Of a stretch of DNA of 30,185 nt, positions 7,793 through 14,815 are shown one piece after another. Position 1 is the first letter of the stretch; each line of letters begins with the position of its first letter. The notes under the pieces are model-generated. The model made no database searches. It was not told the DNA's origin and saw only the letters and a program-made list of their open reading frames with translations. Made by a program: the position numbers and the translations under genes. Origin of the DNA: CAZWAP01 sp964632005 (GTDB lineage Bacteria; Planctomycetota; Phycisphaerae; Sedimentisphaerales; Anaerobacaceae); the NCBI GenBank assembly GCA_964632005.1, contig CAZWAP010000030.1, positions 1 through 30,185 on the forward strand. Reading direction: 5' to 3'.

Positions 7793-9175
7793 ATGGACAC
7801 AATGCGAATACTGCTGAGCTTTCTGGCGGTCCTGACCGTATGGACCCCCAGCGTCTGCTCGGGCGCCGAGCAGAGCGACGCCGATGCTCTGAGTATCGTC
7901 CTTGAGATCCTCGGGAGCGGCGACCAGGAGATGCAGGCCGCGGCGATAGCGATGGCCAAGGAGATGGAAGGGCCGGAGGTCACGCGGGCTCTTGCCGATG
8001 AGCTACCCAAGCTCTCGGCGGCCATCCAGGTTCAATTGCTCGCTGTGCTTGGCGACCGCGGCGAGAAGATCGCCCTGCCGGCCGTGGTGGCTGCGACCAA
8101 GACGCCCGATGCCGCGGTCCGGGTAGCAGCGCTCAAGGCGCTGGGACAGCTGGGGGATGAATCGGTGGTGATGCTTTTGGCCGAGCGGGCCGCCACAACG
8201 ACCGGCGAGGAACAAAAGGCCGCCCGCCAGAGTCTCTATCGCCTCAGGGGCGCCGGTGTCGATCAAGCGATTCTGGCCGCTGTCGGCAAGGCCGATGCAA
8301 AGGCAAAGGCCGAGCTGGTAGCCGCCCTGGGCCGGCGCAATGTACGCGCCGCGGTAGAGACACTCTTCCAGACCGCCAGAGACCCCGACCGTAAGGTTAG
8401 GACCGAATCCATCAAGGCCCTGGCCTCGCTCGCCGGCCCCGAAAATCTCCCCGCCTTGGTCGATCTGCTGATAAACGCTCAGAGCACGTCGGAGCGGACC
8501 GAGGCTGAGAAGACGATAGTAGCCGTCGCCCACAAGATTGAGCAGACGGGCCGGCGGGCCTCCAGCGTCTTGGCCAGGCTGCCGTCCGTAAAGGACATCA
8601 AGGCCCGCTGCGCGCTGTTGAGCACCCTCGGCAGGATCGGCGATGACAGCGCACTGCCGGTGCTTCGCACCGAGCTTGGCAGCAAGGAAACCGACCTCCA
8701 AGCCGCTGCGATTCGGGCACTGTCAATCTGGCCAACGCCTGCGCCCCTGCCCGACTTACTCAAGAGCGCACAACAGTCAAAAAGTCCGCTGCACAGGATA
8801 CTGGCGCTGCGCGGCTTGGTGAGGCTGTTGGGGCTTCCCAGCGATCGGCCCGCTGAACAGACCATTGCGATGTACAGGCAGGCAATGAGCCTGGCGCCCA
8901 ACGCGATGGAGAAGCGTCGCGTGCTCTCGGGGCTTTCGGCGACGAAGAGCATCGAGGCGCTGGAGATGGCGGCTGACTATCTTGATGACAAAGACCTGGT
9001 GATGGAGGCCGAAGTCGCGGTCGTAAAGATAGCCGGCAGTATTCACAAGCAGGCGCCCAAGCGAAGTGCCGAGTTGCTCAGGAAGGTTGCGGCGACTACC
9101 AAAAACCAGGCGCTGCGCGCCCAGGCCCAGGAGATAATCAAGCAGATCGAGCACAAACCGGACACGGCAGAGTAG
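7793..9175 (+). CDS. Exported HEAT-repeat protein
   Basis: A 460-residue protein. The start at 7793 follows AAAGG (7785-7789); an ATG three codons later is also possible. A signal peptide (residues 1-25, ending near CSGAEQ) predicts the periplasm. The rest consists of HEAT repeats, seen as recurring units such as DAAVRVAALKALGQLGD and DRKVRTESIKALASLAG. It probably acts as a scaffold holding enzymes or substrate-bound partners of this locus together, but no partner can be read from the sequence. It sits 9 bases after the preceding HEAT gene, which indicates one transcript and probably translational coupling. No enzyme motif was seen. Confidence 0.82.
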   Translation: MDTMRILLSFLAVLTVWTPSVCSGAEQSDADALSIVLEILGSGDQEMQAAAIAMAKEMEGPEVTRALADELPKLSAAIQVQLLAVLGDRGEKIALPAVVAATKTPDAAVRVAALKALGQLGDESVVMLLAERAATTTGEEQKAARQSLYRLRGAGVDQAILAAVGKADAKAKAELVAALGRRNVRAAVETLFQTARDPDRKVRTESIKALASLAGPENLPALVDLLINAQSTSERTEAEKTIVAVAHKIEQTGRRASSVLARLPSVKDIKARCALLSTLGRIGDDSALPVLRTELGSKETDLQAAAIRALSIWPTPAPLPDLLKSAQQSKSPLHRILALRGLVRLLGLPSDRPAEQTIAMYRQAMSLAPNAMEKRRVLSGLSATKSIEALEMAADYLDDKDLVMEAEVAVVKIAGSIHKQAPKRSAELLRKVAATTKNQALRAQAQEIIKQIEHKPDTAE

Positions 9176-9294
9176 CTGAGGGTGCCCGGAGACTGTTGCT
9201 GCTTTGTCCGGCTGAGGTCAGTAGTGAAGTCGGTAGTATCGGCGTGCAGGCGACCGGCCTGCCTGGTGGGGGCACGTATCACAGGAGAAAGATT

Positions 9295-10404
9295 ATGATG
9301 ATTGAGAGGTTCAACATAGGAGATAGGCTCAGGCCATATCGGCGCTGGGGGGCCCGGCCGGTGGTTACGGGGATCTTTCTGATTGCGTCGGTGATCCTTT
9401 CATCTTGCGGGGGTTCGGCCCGGATGAAGCACTTCGTCGCGGAGGCCAGGGAGGCGATTATCAGTGCCGATGCGGCAATGGGCGATTGGAAAGGGACCTG
9501 GAAATCGAGCGACCCGACCGAAACCGGGCCCCTTGTGGCACAGGTCATAGCCCTGGGTAACGGCCAGTATAGGGCCAATTTCCTCGAGATGTTCGATGCG
9601 AGAATCGAGCCTTACTGCGTCCTGGATGGCAAACGCCACGGAGCGGTGGTTCGATTCGAAGGGCCGGCAAAGTGCGAGGATAAGAACCTCGATGTCAAGG
9701 CGGTCATCGAAGGCGACAAGTTAACCGGGACCTTCAGCGGGGACGCTTCGGGTACGTTTTCGCTGCGGCGCGCGATAAGGGTCTCGCCGACGATGGGCGC
9801 CAGGCCGCCGAAGGGAGCCGTGGTACTGTTCGACGGCAAGGATTTCAGAGAATGGAAGATCGCGAAAAAGCCGCCGGGCCAGGATGAAGTGAAGTGGGAG
9901 ATTGTTGATGGTGCGATGAGGGTCGTACCGGGTACCGGCTCGATCATAACCAAGAAAAATTTCGGCGACGCCAAGCTGCACATCGAGTTCCGCACGCCGT
10001 TTATGCCCGAAGCCCGCGGCCAGGGCCGAGGCAACAGCGGCGTCTACCTGCAGGGCAGGTACGAGGTGCAGGTGCTTGACAGCTACGGCCTGGAGGGCAA
10101 AAACAACGAGTGTGGGGGGATCTACGGCGTCAAGGCACCGCGGGTGAATATGTGCGCGCCGCCGGGCCAGTGGCAGACCTACGATATTATCTTCCGGGCG
10201 CCGCGATTCGACAAGGCAGGCAAGAAGACAAGCAACGCCACGCTGACGGTCCGGCACAACGGGGTTCTTATTCACGACAAGACAGAGGTGCCCGCAGCTA
10301 CCAGGGCCTCTTTGAGCGGCGAGGCCCCCGAGCCGGGCCCATTATACCTCCAGAACCACGGCAACAAGGTAGAGTATCGTAATATCTGGCTGGTCGAGCA
10401 GTGA
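9295..10404 (+). CDS. DUF1080 (3-keto-disaccharide hydrolase-like) lipoprotein
   Basis: A 369-residue protein. The ATG at 9295 is chosen because AGGAG (9283-9287) precedes it by seven bases; an upstream extension of the frame lacks a site. A hydrophobic segment ends in the lipobox L-S-S-C, with Cys38 lipidated. Residues 64-160 form a beta-rich domain of unknown type (GDWKGTWKSSDP, then LTGTFSGDASGTFSL), probably a substrate-binding barrel. DUF1080 follows at 172-369, with LFDGKDFREW, RGNSGVYLQ and the closing HGNKVEYRNIWL. DUF1080 proteins hydrolyse 3-keto-glycosides. A GCAGGC/GCCTGC hairpin (9246-9262) lies just ahead of the ribosome binding site, in the 119-base gap after the HEAT gene. A terminator-like hairpin follows the gene. 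Confidence 0.88.
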   Translation: MMIERFNIGDRLRPYRRWGARPVVTGIFLIASVILSSCGGSARMKHFVAEAREAIISADAAMGDWKGTWKSSDPTETGPLVAQVIALGNGQYRANFLEMFDARIEPYCVLDGKRHGAVVRFEGPAKCEDKNLDVKAVIEGDKLTGTFSGDASGTFSLRRAIRVSPTMGARPPKGAVVLFDGKDFREWKIAKKPPGQDEVKWEIVDGAMRVVPGTGSIITKKNFGDAKLHIEFRTPFMPEARGQGRGNSGVYLQGRYEVQVLDSYGLEGKNNECGGIYGVKAPRVNMCAPPGQWQTYDIIFRAPRFDKAGKKTSNATLTVRHNGVLIHDKTEVPAATRASLSGEAPEPGPLYLQNHGNKVEYRNIWLVEQ

Positions 10405-10455
10405 GGCCGCCGCTCCGCTCAGGCAGAGACGCAGGTCTGAAGGCTTGCCAGTTCG

Positions 10456-10480
10456 AAGGCCGGTTTTGTGGGGCCTTTTT
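10456..10480 (+). terminator. Probable intrinsic terminator after the DUF1080 gene
   Basis: AAGGCC (10456-10461) pairs with GGCCTT (10472-10477) around a ten-base loop and runs into a stretch of T residues. It lies about 50 bases after the DUF1080 stop and 34 bases before the next start. If it works, it divides the locus into two transcripts; the oxidoreductase at 10514 would then rely on partial read-through or on an unrecognised promoter, since I see no good one in the gap. Confidence 0.5.
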
Positions 10481-10513
10481 GATAAGTTTGATTTGCTGTT
10501 AAGGAGCGCGACT

Positions 10514-11881
10514 ATGAACCGGAAGAAAGAAAGAAGCGGGGGCGGTGCAGCGGACAGGATGTCGCGTCGCAGGTTTATCAGCGGCACCGCTGTGGCAGCG
10601 GCGTTTACGGTCGTTCCCCGGCGTGTCCTCGGCGGGCCCGGCTACAAGGCCCCGAGCGACAAGCTTAACATCGCCGCGGTCGGGGTCGGCGGAATGGGCA
10701 AAAACAACGTCAGAGCGTGCCGGGCGGAGAACATCGTTGCGCTTTGCGACGTGGACGAAAATTACGCCGGCAAGGTCTTTAAGCAATACCCCAAGGCGCG
10801 CAAGTGGGTCGATTTCCGTCGAATGCTGGATGAGCAGAAGGAAATCGAGGCGGTGATAGTGGCCACCCCCGACAATACGCACGCCGTGATCGCGATGGCG
10901 GCGATGAAACGCGGCAAGCACGTCTATGTACAAAAGCCGCTGACACGCACGGTCTGGGAGGCCCGGCAGTTGACCGAGGCAGCCCGCAAGTACAAGGTGG
11001 CCACCCAGATGGGCAACCAGGGCCACTCGGGTGAAGGAGTTCGCCTGATATGCGAGTGGATATGGGACGGGGCTATCGGAAAAGTCCGCGAGGTCCACGC
11101 CTGGACCAACAGGCCCATTTGGCCGCAGGGTATCGACCGCCCCAAGGACACGCCGCCAATCCCCAAGGGCCTCCACTGGGATTTATGGGTAGGTCCCTCG
11201 CCGATGCGGCCATATCACCCCGCGTATCTGCCCTTCAAGTGGCGCGGCTGGTGGGACTTCGGCTCGGGCGCGCTGGGGGATATGGCATGTCACGTCATCG
11301 ACCCGGTGTTCTCGGCGCTGAAGCTGGGTTACCCCAAGAGCGTCGAAGCCTGCGCAACCAAGGTGAACAGGGAGACGTTCCCCCTGGCCTCGATTGTCCG
11401 CTATGAATTCCCGGCGCGTGGCGATATGCCCCCGGTGAAACTGCACTGGTATGACGGCGGAATGAAGCCGCCCCGCCCGGACGCCCTGGAGCCGGGCCGC
11501 AAACTCGAACAAGCCCGCAGCAATGTGCTCTTTATCGGGGACAAGGGAATCCTGCGGTGCGGCGAGTACGGCGACAGCCCCAGGTTGATACCGGAAAAGG
11601 CGATGAGAGAATATAAACGCCCCCCGAAGACACTGCCCAGAGTAAAGGGCAGCCACGAGCAAAACTGGATCGATGCCTGCAAGGGCGGTGAGCCGGCCTG
11701 CTCAAACTTCGACTACTCCGGACCTTTGACCGAGACCGTCGTTATGGGCAACCTCGCCCTGCGCCGACTGGGAGAAAGGCTCGAATGGGACGGGGCAAAT
11801 ATGAGGGTTACCAACGACGACAAGGCCAACGACTACGTCAGGCTGCCTGCACGCAAAGGCTGGGGGCTTGATGAGGTCTGA
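10514..11881 (+). CDS. Tat-exported Gfo/Idh/MocA oxidoreductase, paralogue 1 of 3
   Basis: A 455-residue protein; AAGGAG (10501-10506) is seven bases before the ATG at 10514, although an internal Met16 would also retain the Tat signal (RRRF, residues 18-21, then FISGTAVAAAF). The Rossmann motif is VGVGGMG (56-62). The cofactor-site E-K-P of the family reads Q-K-P here (140-142), and the D-x-x-x-H pair is D256-H260 (GDMACHVID). The C-terminal half contains the shared block HPAYLPFKWRGWWDFG. It is clearly homologous along its whole length to the next two genes, which indicates tandem duplication. The likely role is periplasmic oxidation of a glycoside; substrate unknown. Confidence 0.9.
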   Translation: MNRKKERSGGGAADRMSRRRFISGTAVAAAFTVVPRRVLGGPGYKAPSDKLNIAAVGVGGMGKNNVRACRAENIVALCDVDENYAGKVFKQYPKARKWVDFRRMLDEQKEIEAVIVATPDNTHAVIAMAAMKRGKHVYVQKPLTRTVWEARQLTEAARKYKVATQMGNQGHSGEGVRLICEWIWDGAIGKVREVHAWTNRPIWPQGIDRPKDTPPIPKGLHWDLWVGPSPMRPYHPAYLPFKWRGWWDFGSGALGDMACHVIDPVFSALKLGYPKSVEACATKVNRETFPLASIVRYEFPARGDMPPVKLHWYDGGMKPPRPDALEPGRKLEQARSNVLFIGDKGILRCGEYGDSPRLIPEKAMREYKRPPKTLPRVKGSHEQNWIDACKGGEPACSNFDYSGPLTETVVMGNLALRRLGERLEWDGANMRVTNDDKANDYVRLPARKGWGLDEV

Positions 11882-11935
11882 AAAACGCCGAGCGAACAAA
11901 ACAAGCAAGAAGACACGCTGAAGGGAAAGAAGGCT

Positions 11936-13282
11936 ATGGACAGGCAAAACAAAGATATTCGCATCTCAAGGCGCAGGCTTGTGGGCGGTGCGGCTGCGAC
12001 GATGGCGTTCACGCTGGTGCCCAGCCGCGTCTTCTCCGATCCCCCAAGTGATAAACTGAACGTGGCCGGTATAGGTGTGGGCGGACGCGGCGCCAGCGAC
12101 CTGGCCGCGGTGGAAACTGAGAACATCGTGGCCCTTTGCGACGTGGACTGGAACCGCGCCGCCGGGACGTTCAGACGGTATCCAAAGGCCGCCAAGTACA
12201 AAGACTTCCGCAGGATGCTCGACAAGGAAGACAAAAATATCGACGCGGTCATCGTGGCCACCCCCGACCACGTCCACGCCGTGGCGTCAATGGCGGCGAT
12301 CAAGCGCGGCAAACACGTGTATTGCGAGAAACCGCTGACCCATTCGGTTTATGAGGCGCGGATGATCGCCGAGGCCGCACGCAAGTACAAGGTGGCCACC
12401 CAGATGGGCAACCAGGGACAGGCCTCGGAGCAGACCCGGCTTATGTGCGAGTATATCTGGGACGGCGCCATCGGACCGGTCCGTGAGGTGCACGTCTGGA
12501 CCGACAGGCCCCTGCGAGGGCTCAACTCGGTGTTCTGGCCGCAGGGCGTTGATCGGCCGACCGAGACGCCCCCGGTACCGGATGCGCTTGACTGGAACCT
12601 GTGGCTCGGGCCCGCTCCCTACCGGCCTTACCATCCGGCGTACTTGCCCTTCAAGTGGCGCGGGTGGTGGGACTTCGGCACCGGTGCCCTCGGCGATATC
12701 GGCTGTCACCGCATCGACCCGGTCTTTCGCGCCTTGAAGCTCGGCCACCCGACCAGTGTCTCGGCCGTCAGCACCCTCGTGAACAAGGAAACGTACCCGG
12801 TGGCGTCGATCGTGTATTACGAGTTTCCGGCCCGCGGCGATATGCCGCCGGTCAAGCTGACTTGGTACGACGGCGGACTGCGTCCACGCCGGCCAGCCGA
12901 ACTGGAGGACGGCAGACGACTGGGCACCAACGGGATACTGTTCGTCGGCGACAAGGGGAAGATGCTCGAAGACAGGCTGATCCCGGAATCCCGGAGGAAG
13001 GAATACGGCAAGCCGCCACGCTTGATCCCTCGCTCACCGGGCCATCACAAGGAATGGATACTTGCCTGCAAGGGCGGCAAGCCCGCCGGCTCGAATTTCC
13101 CCGATCACGCGGGCCTTCTGGCCCAGGTTGTTCTCCTGGGGAACGTTGCACTTCGGCCGGAGCTCAGAGAGCATATGAACCGCACCAAGCTGGTCTGGGA
13201 TGGCCAGAAAATGGAGATAACCAATATCCCCGAGGCGAACAGGTTCCTCCGCCGCAAGTATCGCCGGGGTTGGACCCTGTGA
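11936..13282 (+). CDS. Tat-exported Gfo/Idh/MocA oxidoreductase, paralogue 2 of 3
   Basis: A 448-residue protein starting 54 bases after paralogue 1, preceded by a purine-rich AAGGGAAAGAAGG site. Tat signal SRRRLVGG at 11-18, Rossmann IGVGGRG at 46-52, and the standard E-K-P at 131-133 (VYCEKPLTHS). The sugar-site pair reads GDIGCHRID. Compared with paralogue 1 it has an insertion before WPQGVDRP (RPLRGLNSVF) and the same HPAYLPFKWRGWWDFG block. The E-K-P versus Q-K-P difference from its neighbours suggests the paralogues differ in substrate, nucleotide or direction. It probably shares a transcript with paralogue 1. Confidence 0.9.
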   Translation: MDRQNKDIRISRRRLVGGAAATMAFTLVPSRVFSDPPSDKLNVAGIGVGGRGASDLAAVETENIVALCDVDWNRAAGTFRRYPKAAKYKDFRRMLDKEDKNIDAVIVATPDHVHAVASMAAIKRGKHVYCEKPLTHSVYEARMIAEAARKYKVATQMGNQGQASEQTRLMCEYIWDGAIGPVREVHVWTDRPLRGLNSVFWPQGVDRPTETPPVPDALDWNLWLGPAPYRPYHPAYLPFKWRGWWDFGTGALGDIGCHRIDPVFRALKLGHPTSVSAVSTLVNKETYPVASIVYYEFPARGDMPPVKLTWYDGGLRPRRPAELEDGRRLGTNGILFVGDKGKMLEDRLIPESRRKEYGKPPRLIPRSPGHHKEWILACKGGKPAGSNFPDHAGLLAQVVLLGNVALRPELREHMNRTKLVWDGQKMEITNIPEANRFLRRKYRRGWTL

Positions 13283-13382
13283 TTTGTCAACGAAGGTTTG
13301 GCTTGCTGTATCGCTGCATCCAGTCGGCCGGTGGGCTATACGCACCGAGGCTACGGAGCGGCGTGAAAATCTGAGGTTCCAC

Positions 13383-13420
13383 TGAGGCAGGGATCCGGCG
13401 CTGCGCTGATCCCAGCTCAG
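13383..13420 (+). other. Long interrupted hairpin between oxidoreductase paralogues 2 and 3
   Basis: CTGAG (13383-13387) and GGGATC (13390-13395, after a short internal loop) pair with GATCCC (13408-13413) and CTCAG (13416-13420), giving eleven pairs around a 12-base loop. No T run follows (GAGGTTATAG), so it is more likely a transcript-stability or attenuation element than a terminator. The surrounding 178-base gap (13283-13460) holds no gene that I can support. Confidence 0.4.
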
Positions 13421-13460
13421 GAGGTTATAGAGACAAGCTGCTTGAATCAGGGGTTATGCC

Positions 13461-14765
13461 ATGAAACAGAAATTATCTCGCCGCAGGTTCTTGGGCGGTG
13501 CCGGGGCGGTCGCGGTCTTTACGATAGTTCCCCGGCGGGTCCTGGGAGGGCCGCGCCACAAACCGCCGAGCGAAAAGCTGAACATCGCCTGTATCGGTGT
13601 CGGTGGAATGGGGGCCTCCGATTGCAGCCAGGTCGCCACTGAGAACATCGTGGCCCTGTGCGATGTGGACTGGAAGCGCGCCGCCACCTCCTTCAACAAG
13701 CACCCCAAGGCGAAAAAGTACAAGGACTTCCGCAGGATGCTGGAAAACGAAAAAAGCATCGAGGCGGTAACCGTATCGACGCCAGACCACACGCACGCGG
13801 TCGCTGCGATGATGGCGATCAAGATGGGCAAGCACGTCTATTGCCAGAAGCCCCTGGCCCACGACCTATACGAGGTGCGCCGGATGACACAGGCCGCCCG
13901 CGAGCACAAGGTCGTCACGCAAATGGGGACGCAGCTTCACGCCGAGACCCATCTTCGCCAACTGGTTGAGATGATCCGAGCCGGCGTGATAGGCAAGGTC
14001 AGGCGTGTGGATCTCTGGAGCGGCAAGAACTGGGGCGGAGGCACCCGGCCGACCGACAGCCCACCTGTGCCAGAGACGCTCGACTGGGACCTGTGGCTCG
14101 GGCCGGCACCCTACCGCCCTTATCATCCGGTCTATGTCCCGGTCAACTGGCGACGATGGTGGGACTTCGGCACCGGGACATTAGGAGATATGGGCTGCCA
14201 CATAATCGACCCTGCCTGGTGGGCGCTCGAGCTGAAATACCCGACGAGCGTAGAGGCCCAGCCGGGGCCCTTCTCCGACGAGACTTACCCCCAGAAGACG
14301 ATCGTCAGGTGGGAATTCCCCGCCCGGGGCGACCTGCCGCCGGTTACCCTCACCTGGTACGACGGGGCAAACAAGCCACCCCGACCGAAGGAACTGGAGG
14401 AAGGTCGCAATCTGCCCGGCCAGGGCGGACTGTACTACGGCGACGACGGCGTTATCCTCGCTCCACACGGCGGCGGAGCCAGGCTCATCCCGGAGTCGAG
14501 AATGAAGGCCTTCAAACCGCCCGAACCGGTCTTTGAGCGGGGCATAAACCACTGGCAAGAATGGATCAGGGCGTGCAAGGGCGGCCCGGCGGCGCTGTCG
14601 AACTTCGACTATGCAGGACCACTGACCGAGACAATTCTGTTAGGCAACATCGCGGCCAAGGCTGGTGCCAGGCTGGCGTGGGACGGCCCGAATCTCAAGG
14701 TTACAAATATTGCCCGGGCAAACAAATTCCTCAGGCGGAAATACCGCCTTGGATGGACGCTTTGA
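13461..14765 (+). CDS. Tat-exported Gfo/Idh/MocA oxidoreductase, paralogue 3 of 3
   Basis: A 434-residue protein; AGGGG (13449-13453) is seven bases before the ATG. Tat motif SRRRFLGG at 6-13, Rossmann IGVGGMG at 45-51. The E-K-P site reads Q-K-P (129-131), as in paralogue 1, and the sugar-site pair is in GDMGCHIID. The shared C-terminal motif is HPVYVPVNWRRWWDFG. It ends with the same FLRRKYR-GWTL tail as paralogue 2, so paralogues 2 and 3 share their C-terminus while paralogues 1 and 3 share the altered cofactor site. This mosaic fits duplication followed by divergence or local recombination. It probably oxidises a glycoside in the periplasm. Confidence 0.9.
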   Translation: MKQKLSRRRFLGGAGAVAVFTIVPRRVLGGPRHKPPSEKLNIACIGVGGMGASDCSQVATENIVALCDVDWKRAATSFNKHPKAKKYKDFRRMLENEKSIEAVTVSTPDHTHAVAAMMAIKMGKHVYCQKPLAHDLYEVRRMTQAAREHKVVTQMGTQLHAETHLRQLVEMIRAGVIGKVRRVDLWSGKNWGGGTRPTDSPPVPETLDWDLWLGPAPYRPYHPVYVPVNWRRWWDFGTGTLGDMGCHIIDPAWWALELKYPTSVEAQPGPFSDETYPQKTIVRWEFPARGDLPPVTLTWYDGANKPPRPKELEEGRNLPGQGGLYYGDDGVILAPHGGGARLIPESRMKAFKPPEPVFERGINHWQEWIRACKGGPAALSNFDYAGPLTETILLGNIAAKAGARLAWDGPNLKVTNIARANKFLRRKYRLGWTL

Positions 14766-14815
14766 ACGTAACGCCGCCGCGTTCGGCGCAATTTCGTTGT
14801 TAGGAGAACAGGCAA

